A stretch of DNA of 64,000 bases from Allokutzneria sp. A3M-2-11 16 (GCF_024213555.1 NZ_JANAVO010000002.1:666269-730268); one strand, 5' to 3'; shown: positions 36,375 to 44,145, counted from the stretch's first letter. Made by a program: numbers and translations. Notes: generated from the sequence alone by a model not told the origin.

Positions 36375-36579
36375 AGGCCCCACGGAGGCAGATCCACCGA
36401 GGGGACGTACCCGCAGGCTAGCGGCCCGCACCGGGGCCGTCGGGGGTTTGCGCCGAGGGGCGTGGGGCGAGCACTTGCCCCGCGACCTCGGCGGGAAGCC
36501 CTGGAGTGTCGGTGCTGGTCGGTAGCCTGGGGGCACGGGTAATCGCTAACGCGCGGGTGCGTGAAGGGACCCCCCGCGA

Positions 36580-37707
36580 GTGAGCGTCAAGAGCACCATC
36601 CCCGGTACTGGTTGGGTCGAGGATCTTCCGTCGGGCAACTTCCGGGGCCGTTATCTGGACCCGGTCACGGGTAAGAAGCCGGGCAAGTCGTGGCCGTCCT
36701 GGGATGAGGCCAACGCCTGGCAGATCGAGAGGCGTCTGGACGTCCATAGCCTGTACACCGATGCGGGTGTGGAGCTGCGGACGTTGCAGCGCGGCGTCCC
36801 GCTGTTCGAGGCGTTCGCCACGGAGTGGGTGAAGACCCACCCGACCAACAGCGCGGCAACGCGCCGCACCTACGGCAGCCATGTCCGGGCGCTCAACGTC
36901 CACCTCGGCGACAAGCGAGTGGATCGGATCGAGGAAAACCACGTGCTCGTCATGATGGGTGCGTGGCGGGAAGCCGGGTTGTCCTCGGGCACGATCGCCG
37001 CGCGGCTGGTGGTCTTTCGCCAGATCATGAAAGCGGTCCATCGGAAGTACAAGACCGAGGACCCCTCTGCCTCGATCTCGGCGCCGCCGTCGGGGCGCAA
37101 GCCGGACCGGATTCTGTCCGAGCAGGAAGTGTGTCTGCTGTTGGCGTTCATGCCGCATTGGCTGTGGCCCGCTGTGCTGTTGGCCTTTGACTGCGGGCTG
37201 CGCTTGGGCGAGGTCTTGGGACTGCGGGTGCTGCGGCTGGACCTGGACGGCGCCATGGTTGAGGTGGCGGATGTGTTGGAAGAGAACGGGAATCTCCGCA
37301 ACTACCCGAAGGGCAAGGTGGCCGAGACGATCCCGTTGACGCCGCGCGTGGTAGCAGCCCTGCGCGGGCACCTGGTCGACTTCCCCGCCGGACGCATGGA
37401 AACGGTCTTCCGGGACCCGAAGACGGGCGGGCCGGTGGGGCACGCGCAGTTGAAGTACCAGTTCTACAAGGCACGCAAGGCCGCCGGACTGGACGACCCG
37501 CAGCCCACCTTCCACGACCTGCGGCACTCGTGTGCCACGCGTCTGGCGCGGCGGGGTGTTCCGGCCACGATCATTCAGATGATCTTGCGGCACAAGAACC
37601 TCGCCACGACTCAGCGCTACATCGAACGCGCCGCGCAGACCGATCAGGCCGCGTGGATGCGCTTTGCGTTCGAGGGTGGGGAGTCGCCGCTGCCGGTGGC
37701 CGCGTAG
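36580..37707 (+). CDS. int: Phage tyrosine integrase
   Basis: 375 aa. N-terminal AP2-like arm-binding sequence (GTGWVEDLPSGNFRGRYLDP), core-binding SAM-like domain (about 80-165, SAATRRTYGSHVRALNVHLGD) and catalytic domain with the full set: Arg about 208 (CGLRLGE), Lys in the PKGK loop, His 312/Arg 315 (HDLRHS), His in RHKN and Tyr about 347 (TTQRYIE). It catalyses site-specific integration and, with the excisionase, excision. GTG start; no clear Shine-Dalgarno. Transcription runs away from the presumed attL; a strong terminator follows. Confidence 0.93.
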   Translation: MSVKSTIPGTGWVEDLPSGNFRGRYLDPVTGKKPGKSWPSWDEANAWQIERRLDVHSLYTDAGVELRTLQRGVPLFEAFATEWVKTHPTNSAATRRTYGSHVRALNVHLGDKRVDRIEENHVLVMMGAWREAGLSSGTIAARLVVFRQIMKAVHRKYKTEDPSASISAPPSGRKPDRILSEQEVCLLLAFMPHWLWPAVLLAFDCGLRLGEVLGLRVLRLDLDGAMVEVADVLEENGNLRNYPKGKVAETIPLTPRVVAALRGHLVDFPAGRMETVFRDPKTGGPVGHAQLKYQFYKARKAAGLDDPQPTFHDLRHSCATRLARRGVPATIIQMILRHKNLATTQRYIERAAQTDQAAWMRFAFEGGESPLPVAA

Positions 37708-37710
37708 TGG

Positions 37711-37753
37711 GCAGGTGCCGGACCCGTCGGGGGGCGTCGGGTCCGGCACCTGC
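37711..37753. terminator. Bidirectional terminator between integrase and immunity genes
   Basis: A perfect 15-bp stem (GCAGGTGCCGGACCC at 37711-37725, complement at 37739-37753) with a 13-nt loop lies between the rightward integrase and the leftward immunity genes. Confidence 0.8.
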
Positions 37754-37755
37754 GG

Positions 37756-38043
37756 TCAGGGGGCCGCACGAGGGGAAGGCGCGGCGGGAAGGCGCCGAGT
37801 CGAGCACGCGGTGAGCAGGGTCCGCGACAGCCGATGTATCAGGGAGCGCTCGCCCTCGGCGAGTTTGGCGCTGTTGTGTTCGGCAACGAAGACGCACTGC
37901 CGAGCGAACTCGCTCACCTGGACCGGGTCGGCGAACCGCAGTCGCGGCGAGACCAGCAAGACCAGAAGGCCGTCCTCGGCCTGGTCCATCGCGAGTGTGG
38001 CAGTGGTCAACGTGTCATCGACGCGAACACGCAAGCCGTCCAT
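37756..38043 (-). CDS. Small phage protein of the immunity module (hypothetical)
   Basis: 95 aa, starting MDGLRVRVDDTLTTATLAMD behind a GGAGGGG site. The middle (EDGLLVLLVSPRLRFADPVQ, EFARQCVFVAEHNSAKLAEG) looks like a small alpha/beta domain; the basic C-terminus is RLSRTLLTACSTRR. It follows the repressor gene on the same strand, so it is probably expressed in the lysogen. No family recognised. Confidence 0.6.
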   Translation of the reverse strand: MDGLRVRVDDTLTTATLAMDQAEDGLLVLLVSPRLRFADPVQVSEFARQCVFVAEHNSAKLAEGERSLIHRLSRTLLTACSTRRLPAAPSPRAAP

Positions 38044-38251
38044 TCATCCCCTCCGTCTGCGTCCACATCGGACGCACCCCACTTGCCCCGCTGCTCCGCC
38101 CCCCAGCGGCACTACGGCACGGGACAAGCGCTCCTGCCTCGGTAACCGGGCCATGCTCGTTCGCATACCGACCGACCGGTTACTTTGGTCATCGTTGCAG
38201 GAGGGTGGCGGCGTTACCCACCAGTTATTGCAAGTTGCATCTTCTGGGTGA

Positions 38252-38713
38252 CTACGCGCCCGAGTCCCCGGCTCGCCGCGCTCCGGCGACCATCTCGCGC
38301 ACGATCCGTTGCGGCACTGCGGGGAGGTCGCGGAAGTCCGCGAGGACGTCCCGCGCGAGCCGCTGACCTTCGGGCGAGAGCGCCCTGAAGTCAGCCACCA
38401 GCGCCGCCTCGGCGTCGGTCAGAACCACATCCGCCTTGGCCGACTCGCCCGCCGCGAAACCGGCATCGGCCAGCGCCGCTTCCGACAACTCGGCCAACGG
38501 AGCCCCGATCGCCTCGGCGATCTTCAACAGAAGGTCCGGACTGGTTCGCCTGTACTTGTCTCGCGTCGACGGCTTGAGGTAGTAGGCAATCGCCCCCGCC
38601 TGCAATCCCGCTTCGCGCTCCAACTGGGCGACCGAGCGACCGGCGACATATCGGCGGATCACTTGTCGTAGCAACGGTTCCGCGCTCTCGCGCCCCTCAT
38701 CCCCCCTGGACAC
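38252..38713 (-). CDS. HTH repressor-like protein (XRE type), candidate prophage repressor
   Basis: 153 aa from the GTG giving VSRGDEGRESAEPLLRQV, chosen because GAAGGGGGAA precedes it. The N-terminal HTH reads AGRSVAQLEREAGLQAGAIA with the later LLLKIAEAIGAPLAELSEAA typical of cI-like and XRE proteins. The C-terminal part (VLTDAEAALVADFRALSPEG) is a short helical domain, with no LexA/cI peptidase Ser-Lys pair. An alternative ATG at 38752 overlaps the stop of the upstream small ORF (ATGA). Leftward orientation opposite the early genes fits a lysogeny repressor. Confidence 0.7.
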   Translation of the reverse strand: MSRGDEGRESAEPLLRQVIRRYVAGRSVAQLEREAGLQAGAIAYYLKPSTRDKYRRTSPDLLLKIAEAIGAPLAELSEAALADAGFAAGESAKADVVLTDAEAALVADFRALSPEGQRLARDVLADFRDLPAVPQRIVREMVAGARRAGDSGA

Positions 38714-38748
38714 GCTTCCCCCTTCAAGGTCCTCGTGAGACCTCTGTG

Positions 38749-38988
38749 TCATGCGTGCCGCAGCACGCCGAACGAGTCGACCTTAACGGCTTCGCCGCGC
38801 TCGGATGCGTGTTCGAGCACCCGATTGATCTTGCTCTCACGAAGCCGCGCGCGTCTCCGAGCGACACAGCACGCCAGATCATGACACGTGACGCCAAGCA
38901 CCGTGGCATCGGTTGACAAAGGTGTCTGGAGATCGGCACGGTAGTCACAGGTCGGGGCACGGCACGGACGGTTCGCAGGAAACAACAA
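38749..38988 (-). CDS. Small cysteine-containing ORF before the repressor (uncertain)
   Basis: Up to 79 aa from a TTG. It contains CRAPTCDYRADLQ and CHDLACCVARRRARLRE, possible metal-binding cysteines, and ends EAVKVDSFGVLRHA. Its stop overlaps the longer repressor start in an ATGA arrangement, which suggests a real coupled gene. There is no strong ribosome site and an in-frame stop lies just upstream, so start and reality are uncertain. Confidence 0.35.
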   Translation of the reverse strand: MLFPANRPCRAPTCDYRADLQTPLSTDATVLGVTCHDLACCVARRRARLRESKINRVLEHASERGEAVKVDSFGVLRHA

Positions 38989-39124
38989 CCGCCATCAACG
39001 CCCGCACCCGCGCGCAGCATCCGGAATGCCTGGACTGGCCCTCGGTTGCCGTGCCCCGACCACGCACACGTAGTTCATCCGAGGCGCCGGGGGGCGCCTT
39101 GTCGCTGACCGGGGGACGTTCGTC

Positions 39125-39358
39125 ATGACCAGCGCAGGCCGCGCCGCTGCCACATCCGAGCTGAGCTTTCAGGAGGCGGCGCGCGAGCTGGGAGTGTCCA
39201 CCCGCACCATCACTCGCCTGCGCGCCTCCGGTGAGCTGGCCGTGGTCATGATCGGCGGACGGCCCCGCGTGCCCGCCTCGGAGATCACCGACTATCGCGC
39301 CCGCGCGCTCAAAGCCGGTCGCAACGCCGCCGCCGCACGCCGCCGCGCCACGCGCTGA
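39125..39358 (+). CDS. Excisionase/MerR-like HTH protein
   Basis: 77 aa. The helix-turn-helix SFQEAARELGVSTRTITRLR followed by the wing GELAVVMIGGRPRVPASEIT is the classic excisionase (PF12728) fold, which binds attachment-site arms and directs the integrase to excise. It is the first rightward gene of the early operon and is divergent from the repressor, where early promoters and operators should lie. The basic tail (AAAARRRATR) may add DNA affinity. Confidence 0.8.
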   Translation: MTSAGRAAATSELSFQEAARELGVSTRTITRLRASGELAVVMIGGRPRVPASEITDYRARALKAGRNAAAARRRATR

Positions 39359-39442
39359 CGCGCCCTCTCCTCTTTCCGCCACACCGCGCCTGCGGGCGCG
39401 TGTGCCTACCGACGTCCTCGGCCGTCAGGAGGCGGCTCCGCC

Positions 39443-39766
39443 ATGCCTGAAACACCCACGCGCACAACACCATCCGGCCCGACCGAGGTGGAGTTGGACG
39501 AGCACCGCGCCGTGATCGAGTTGATCGGGCAGGTACGCGCCCAGCGTGAGCGCCTGGCCGCCGTGCTCACCACCTTGGAAACCTCGGTGAAGGCGCGGAT
39601 GGGCGAGGCCGAAGTGGGCACGCTCGACGGCGAACCCGTGGTGCGCTGGACGGCGACCCTGCGCACGTCCCTGTCTCAGCGACTCGTCAAGGCGTTGCAC
39701 CCGCAGGTGGTCACCGAGTGCTTGGAAACCCAGCGGGTCCGCACGTTTCGGTGGGTGAGCCGGTGA
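39443..39766 (+). CDS. Early phage protein, hypothetical
   Basis: 107 aa. A helical region (ELDEHRAVIELIGQVRAQRERLAAV) precedes a beta-rich end (GEAEVGTLDGEPVVRWTATLRTSLSQRLV). The layout resembles small phage proteins beside replication genes, but no function is recognised. AGGAGG lies about 13 nt before the ATG. The next gene starts inside its stop (GTGA). Confidence 0.65.
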   Translation: MPETPTRTTPSGPTEVELDEHRAVIELIGQVRAQRERLAAVLTTLETSVKARMGEAEVGTLDGEPVVRWTATLRTSLSQRLVKALHPQVVTECLETQRVRTFRWVSR

Positions 39767-40182
39767 TCGGCGAGCCCGAGGACGGCGTGCTGCCCGATGA
39801 GATCGAGCTGAAGCGCGTCACCGTGCCCGCCGCCCGTCGGGCCGTGCGGGCGCCGGTCGACCGGGGCGATGTCGTCTCCGAGGTGTGCGCACTGCTGGTG
39901 CTGGACCCGATGCACGCCCGCGACACCGAGGCCGTGGTGTCGGCAATCCTGGCCGCCGCCCTACGCCAACCACACCACCTGGTCACCGCGAACACCTGGC
40001 GAGCGCACCTGCCTACGTGGGTGGCGCCGCAGATGGTGGGAGCGACGGTCAAGCGCCTGGTGGACGCCAAGGTCTTGTTGCCGACCGGCCGGTGGGTGCG
40101 GTGTTCCGATGCCGCCGCGCGCAACGTCGGCAAGCCGCAGCCGGTCTACCGCCTCGCGCCCGAACTGGCCGACACAGCCTGA
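39763..40182 (+). CDS. Early phage protein with winged-helix-like region, hypothetical
   Basis: 139 aa from the GTG overlapping the preceding TGA. Residues about 40-130 (VVSAILAAALRQPHHLVTAN, APQMVGATVKRLVDAKVLLP, VGKPQPVYRLAPEL) look like a winged helix with a small wing, suggesting DNA binding. No specific family is assigned. It is in the early operon directly before the replication-initiator-like gene. Confidence 0.65.
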   Translation: MIGEPEDGVLPDEIELKRVTVPAARRAVRAPVDRGDVVSEVCALLVLDPMHARDTEAVVSAILAAALRQPHHLVTANTWRAHLPTWVAPQMVGATVKRLVDAKVLLPTGRWVRCSDAAARNVGKPQPVYRLAPELADTA

Positions 40183-40281
40183 CGAGCAGCGGTTTCACCC
40201 CGTCTTCGATGTCACCGCGGAACGTCTCTGCGCGTTTCCGCGGGCACACCTTTCCGTTACACAGCAAGGGAGTTCTTCACT

Positions 40282-41370
40282 GTGGCGCGTGACCACGCCC
40301 GTATCGAGTGCGGCATCTGGGCCGAAGGATCGGACTTCCGCACCCTCGGAGAGGGGGCGCAGCGGCTGTACTTCCTGTTGCTCTCGCAGGAAGAGCTGTC
40401 CTACTCCGGGTTGCTGCCGTTGCGGGTGCGCCGCTGGGCACGGATGTCGCCGAGCAGCACCCCGGAGAGCATCGCCGCCGCGCTGGCCGAGCTGGACGCC
40501 GCCCGCTACGTCGTCACCGACCACGACACCGAGGAAGTCCTGGTGCGCGCCCTGATCCGCCGCGACGGGATCTGGAAGCAACCCAACATCCTGGCCGCCG
40601 GGCTCCGGCAGGCGTTCAGCATCACCTCGGCGCTACTGCGGCAGGCTCTTGCCGCCGAGCTGCGGCGCCTGCCCGCCGAGGTCTGCGGCCCCACCCCGGC
40701 GTTGGTCGCCGAGGCGTTGGTGGCCGGTGCCCAGCACGCCCCCGAAGCCCTCGCGGCACGCCCCGCTCGCCGCACCACCAAGGCCACCCCGCCCGCCGAG
40801 CCGAAGCGGCGCACCACCCGCTCGGCGCCGCCCGCCGAGCCCGCTCCTGCACCCGCCGAGACCCCTCTGGACGCCCCGGAAACCGAGGGTTCGCCGAAGG
40901 GTTCCGGGAACCCTTCGGCTCAGTCTCAGGGGGTAGGGGGAAGGGTTATAGCTGTTAAGCCTGAGTTGGTACCAACTCAAGTTGGTGTGTCGCGCGAGCG
41001 CGCGAGCACCGCGCACCGACGTCTCGCTGAGCACCTGGTGGCCGAACACACCCCGCCCCAGCCCCAAGCCGTCCGCGCCAAGCTGATTGGGCACGCCGAG
41101 CGGTTGCTGGGTGAGGGCATCGTCGAGGCGCACGTGGCCGCCGGACTGCGCCGATGGTCAAGCAAGACCCTTGGCGCGGCGATGCTCGGCGAACTGGTCG
41201 CCGAAGCCATGCGCAGCAACAAAACAGCAGGTCAGACGATGCCGGCTGGGGCCGACGCGAAGGTGGCGGGCTGGTTGGAGCTCGCCGGTCAGCTCGGCGG
41301 CGCCCACGCGCCCGGTTGGGGTGCGCTGCCGCAGCTCGGCCCCGCGATCAGCGCCGGGGGCCGAGGGTGA
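40282..41370 (+). CDS. Replication-initiator-like phage protein
   Basis: 362 aa from a GTG with AAGGGAG 9 nt upstream. Residues 1-110 resemble the N-terminal winged-helix domain of DnaD/O-type phage replication proteins (DFRTLGEGAQRLYFLLLSQE, SIAAALAELDAARYVV, LIRRDGIWKQPNIL). A Pro/Ala-rich linker (about 165-235) separates it from a helical C-terminal domain (LAEHLVAEHTPPQPQAVRAK, GLRRWSSKTLGAAMLGELV). The linker DNA holds several perfect palindromes, a possible origin inside its own initiator gene as in lambda. The specific role is inferred from position and domain layout. Confidence 0.65.
   Translation: MARDHARIECGIWAEGSDFRTLGEGAQRLYFLLLSQEELSYSGLLPLRVRRWARMSPSSTPESIAAALAELDAARYVVTDHDTEEVLVRALIRRDGIWKQPNILAAGLRQAFSITSALLRQALAAELRRLPAEVCGPTPALVAEALVAGAQHAPEALAARPARRTTKATPPAEPKRRTTRSAPPAEPAPAPAETPLDAPETEGSPKGSGNPSAQSQGVGGRVIAVKPELVPTQVGVSRERASTAHRRLAEHLVAEHTPPQPQAVRAKLIGHAERLLGEGIVEAHVAAGLRRWSSKTLGAAMLGELVAEAMRSNKTAGQTMPAGADAKVAGWLELAGQLGGAHAPGWGALPQLGPAISAGGRG
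40893..41005 (+). other. Palindrome cluster inside the replication gene (candidate phage origin)
   Basis: A perfect 27-bp palindrome (13-bp arms 40893-40905 and 40907-40919, GCCGAAGGGTTCC) is followed by the A/T-richer GGTTATAGCTGTTAA (40945-40959), a perfect 16-bp palindrome GAGTTGGTACCAACTC (40963-40978) with a third half-site AAGTTGGT at 40979-40986, and GCGCGAGCGCGCGAG repeats near 40993. The protein here is only a linker, so the DNA may be what is conserved. Confidence 0.45.
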
Positions 41371-41708
41371 CCGGCGAGGAAGCCGCCGCGCTGCTCGCGG
41401 CGGTGGCCTCGGTGGACCGCATGGCCCAGCGCCCGTCTGCGGCCGTGGCGACCGGGTGGGCCGAAGTGCTCGCCGAGGTGCCGCTGGCCGTGGCCCTGCA
41501 CGCCGTCGGCAAGCACTACCAGCGCACCAAGGACCCGATCAGCCCGGCCGACATCTGGGCCTTCCACCGCCGCCGTCAGCTCGCCGAAGCCGAGCGCCGA
41601 GCCAACCTGCCCTCGGGCTTCACCGACCGGGCGCAGGCCGCCGCCGCCGGACGCCGGGGTATGGGCCGCATCCGCGCAGAAATGGGCTGGGAGAACCGGA
41701 CCCGATGA
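41367..41708 (+). CDS. Early phage protein next to the replication gene, hypothetical
   Basis: 113 aa from a GTG overlapping the preceding TGA. It is mostly helical: AAALLAAVASVDRMAQRPSA, EVLAEVPLAVALHAVGKHYQ, PISPADIWAFHRRRQLAEAE. Proteins of this size and pattern often follow phage initiators and could be helicase loaders or their partners; that is inference only. No ATPase motif is present. Confidence 0.6.
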   Translation: MTGEEAAALLAAVASVDRMAQRPSAAVATGWAEVLAEVPLAVALHAVGKHYQRTKDPISPADIWAFHRRRQLAEAERRANLPSGFTDRAQAAAAGRRGMGRIRAEMGWENRTR

Positions 41709-41751
41709 CCACACCGCCTATCCACACCATGATCCACAACCGGGGGACAAC

Positions 41752-42531
41752 GTGACCGTGCTCGACTGGGACACCGCCTACCGCTGCCACCGAGGCCACC
41801 GTTGCACCGACGCCGAACGCGTCGAACTCGCGCTGCTCGCCCCGCACTTGGTGCGCGCCGACGGCCCTCGGTGGGTTCGCCTCGGCGCCCGCATCGCCAC
41901 TTTGAACGGCTTGTGCTCGGTGTGCACCGAGCATGTGCGCCGCGCTATCTCCGCCCTCCCGTTGGACTACGCCGAGTTGTCCACCGTCCTCGGGGTCAGC
42001 GGCGGCGGGGGCGCTGAGCGGGTCGCCGGATCACGCGAGCTGCCCGTGCCTGTGCGCCTGGAAGTCGAAGCCACGCAACGGAAAATCGCCTTCGAGGCTG
42101 ACCGGTGGGCCGAGATCGTCGCGGACGTCCGCTGCCTGTCCTGGGCGGTGGACGGGCTGCGGCCCGCCGTGATGATCGAGCGCGCCGCCGCGCTGCTCAC
42201 CGAGCGCCTGGACGTGCTGCTGACTGTGCCGCCGTGGCCGGTCACCGAGTGGAACGCCGAGGGCGCCGAGTGGTCCGTGGTCGAGTGCGACGGACTCACC
42301 GGCGCGCTGACCCTGATGGCGCTGCACACCGCCGTCACGGCGCTGGCCGGACGGGCCGAGCAGGACACCCGCCTGCCGATGCCCTGTCCGCGCTGCGAAC
42401 GCCTTGCGCTGCGGCGGCCCAACGGGACTGATCACGCGGACTGCCGCGCCTGCCACCACCGCCTCACCGCCGACGACCTCGACGCGTTCACCGTGGCGCT
42501 GACCGGCTCGGCGCCGGGGGTGTTGCGGTGA
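41752..42531 (+). CDS. Phage protein with C-terminal zinc ribbon, hypothetical
   Basis: 259 aa. The C-terminal 55 residues contain a four-cysteine zinc ribbon, CPRC at about 207 and CRAC at about 228. Additional cysteine/histidine pairs occur near the N-terminus (CHRGHRC and CSVC). The middle is helical. No catalytic motif is recognised; nucleic-acid binding is likely from the zinc ribbon. The next gene starts in its stop codon (GTGA). Confidence 0.65.
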   Translation: MTVLDWDTAYRCHRGHRCTDAERVELALLAPHLVRADGPRWVRLGARIATLNGLCSVCTEHVRRAISALPLDYAELSTVLGVSGGGGAERVAGSRELPVPVRLEVEATQRKIAFEADRWAEIVADVRCLSWAVDGLRPAVMIERAAALLTERLDVLLTVPPWPVTEWNAEGAEWSVVECDGLTGALTLMALHTAVTALAGRAEQDTRLPMPCPRCERLALRRPNGTDHADCRACHHRLTADDLDAFTVALTGSAPGVLR

Positions 42532-42929
42532 GCCGCGCGTGGCCGTGGCCCGCTGACACCGCGTTGGACCGCGCCCGCCGCCTCGCGCTCGGCTACCGCG
42601 CTGCGCTGGCCGAGGCCGACCCGCAGCGCTGCGCCCAGCTCGACACCCACGCAGTGAACTTCGGCGAGGCGTGGGTGAACCACACGCCGAGCACCCTCGC
42701 CCCGGACGCAATGCTCTCGGCGGTCGAACTCGCCGAGGCGTTGGGCGTCACTCCGGAGCGCATCCGCAAAGCCGCCAGCAGAGGCACGATCGACCGATTC
42801 CCCACTTCGGCGGGACCGCGTTACCGCGCCGGTGATGTCCTTGACTGGCTCGCCATACAGCGTCGCGCTCGCCACCGCCAGCCATATGTCGACAGACAGC
42901 GCCACGACATTGACGGCGACCAAACGTGA
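42528..42929 (+). CDS. Small HTH phage protein
   Basis: 133 aa from the GTG overlapping the preceding stop. Residues 62-112 form a MerR/excisionase-type HTH (AMLSAVELAEALGVTPERIR, GTIDRFPTSAGPRYRAGDVL). It is the last gene of the early operon, 70 nt before a strong terminator. Possibly a regulator of late genes, but the target is not visible. Confidence 0.7.
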   Translation: MSRAWPWPADTALDRARRLALGYRAALAEADPQRCAQLDTHAVNFGEAWVNHTPSTLAPDAMLSAVELAEALGVTPERIRKAASRGTIDRFPTSAGPRYRAGDVLDWLAIQRRARHRQPYVDRQRHDIDGDQT

Positions 42930-42999
42930 CTGTCACAGTTATGGCCTACCACCAGTCTGCCTACAGGCCGCAGAGCTGTGCGAATAACTGAAGAGATCG

Positions 43000-43032
43000 G
43001 GGGGTTGCGGAATCTTCGACTCCGCAACCCCC
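43000..43032. terminator. Terminator at the end of the early operon
   Basis: A perfect 12-bp stem (GGGGGTTGCGGA at 43000-43011, complement at 43021-43032) with a 9-nt loop. It is placed to stop both the rightward early operon and leftward transcription of the small gene at 43039. Confidence 0.75.
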
Positions 43033-43038
43033 ACAAGA

Positions 43039-43227
43039 TCAGCTAGACCGAATCCAGCTCAAGGTCACGTGAACGACCTTTGCCGCCGCCGCAGTCATCG
43101 CCACCAAGCGCTCGGCGCCCCGAGGAAGCGCGCTGACCAGCGCCTCAAGTGCCGCTGTGGCGCCGCAGAGGTAACAAGCGGTTCCCTTGGACGCTGATCT
43201 GCACGACGTTGCGCAATGACGAAACAT
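43039..43227 (-). CDS. Small cysteine-rich leftward ORF (uncertain)
   Basis: 62 aa from ATG (MFRHCATSCRSASKGTACYL) or slightly longer from a TTG at 43242. Four cysteines (HCATSC and CYLC) could bind a metal; the rest is Ala-rich and helical (ALEALVSALPRGAERLVAMT). Its stop lies 7 bp from a terminator hairpin, which supports a real leftward gene. The ribosome site is poor (AGGGGA directly before the ATG), so the start is unsure. Confidence 0.35.
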   Translation of the reverse strand: MFRHCATSCRSASKGTACYLCGATAALEALVSALPRGAERLVAMTAAAAKVVHVTLSWIRSS

Positions 43228-43676
43228 TCCCCTGCTCCACAACTGAGGAAACGGACCTTCCCTCGCGAGGTCTGAACGGACTTTGCGCTGACGAGGCCAG
43301 TGTCAGCGACTAAATAGGCACCCGTGGAGAAGGTATCCAGATTCGGCACCGCTGTCACCATGTCTAGAGTGGAAGCGAGGTGGAAGGTAATCCGCAATTG
43401 CGGCTCAGTTGCCGCAAGTTGCCTGGAAAGTGAGGCTCAAGTTGCCAACTTGATCTCTATTTTCTCCAGTTTCTGCGGAATGATCTTCCACTTTTGCCTA
43501 CTGTTGCCGACTCAGCTTCCACATCGAGGCTTACCCGTTCGGGTGATGGCCGCCCCTCGCGGCAGGCTTGCGTCAACCAGCATGGTCAACCTCGGCCGCG
43601 CTCGGCCAGAAGGCCCCTGCTGCCCTCGGACCATCTCCTTCCGGTCCGAGGGCATCTCTATGCTCGGGGGTGGTGG
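43228..43676. other. Gene-poor control region before the HNH gene
   Basis: About 450 bp without a convincing gene and with lower GC than its surroundings. It holds perfect palindromes CCGCAATTGCGG (43392-43403) and CAAGTTG-C-CAACTTG (43438-43452) and several AGTTGCC copies (about 43407, 43417, 43440). The hairpin at 43621-43654 closes it. Position before HNH and terminase genes makes a cos site or late-promoter region possible; neither can be shown from sequence alone. Confidence 0.4.
43621..43654 (+). terminator. Hairpin upstream of the HNH gene
   Basis: TGCCCTCGGACC (43621-43632) pairs perfectly with GGTCCGAGGGCA (43643-43654) around a 10-nt loop and is followed by TCTCT. It may terminate a rightward transcript from the preceding control region. 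Confidence 0.55.
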
Positions 43677-43964
43677 GTGCCCGGCTGGCGAGGATCAACC
43701 CGACGCTCTCGCCTGCCGCCGGACTGGCCGCAGCGCCGCGCCCGCGTGCTCGCCCGTGACCCGCTCTGCTGCCACTGCTACCGCGCGCCGTCCACCGAGG
43801 CCGACCACATCGTGCCCGGCGACGACCACCGGCTGACGAACCTGCAAGGGCTCTGTTCCCCTTGCCACCGAACGAAAAGCGGCCGAGAGGGCGCCGCTGC
43901 CGCGCACGCTCTCCGCGAGCCACGGCACCGTCCACCCGAGCCGCACCCCGGACTACTGCGATAG
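43677..43964 (+). CDS. Phage HNH endonuclease
   Basis: 95 aa. The HNH core reads CCHCYRAPSTEADHIVPGDD, then HRLTNLQGLCSPCHRTKSGR: zinc cysteines in CCHC and CSPC, catalytic His in ADHIV, Asn in LTNLQ and final His in CHRTK. Small HNH proteins upstream of terminase assist genome cleavage at cos sites in several phages. The GTG giving VPGWRGSTRRSRLPPDW is chosen, with GGGGGTGG upstream; a longer frame from 43494 runs through the hairpin. Confidence 0.88.
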   Translation: MPGWRGSTRRSRLPPDWPQRRARVLARDPLCCHCYRAPSTEADHIVPGDDHRLTNLQGLCSPCHRTKSGREGAAAAHALREPRHRPPEPHPGLLR

Positions 43965-43974
43965 GAGAACGACC

Positions 43975-44145
43975 ATGCGCGTGCGCATGCTGACCGACCT
44001 CGGCGGGCATCCCGCCGGAAGCGTCATCGAACTGGACGCAGCAAGCGCGGAGTGGCTGTTAGAACGTAGCCACGTCGAAAACGAAGCGAAGAACGAGTCA
44101 GAATCTAGTTCGCCTAGCAGATCGAACGGAAGATCGCGCAACTAA
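43975..44145 (+). CDS. Short phage protein after the HNH gene
   Basis: 56 aa: MRVRMLTDLGGHPAGSVIEL, then a DAASAEWLLERSHVE segment and a Ser/Asn-rich tail ending SNGRSRN. AGGAG lies 8 nt before the ATG. Short proteins of this pattern (a small beta domain starting K/R-V-R-M-L) sit near head genes in many actinophages; function unknown. It contains a TTA codon, rare in this genome, and its GC falls toward the 3' end. Confidence 0.65.
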   Translation: MRVRMLTDLGGHPAGSVIELDAASAEWLLERSHVENEAKNESESSSPSRSNGRSRN

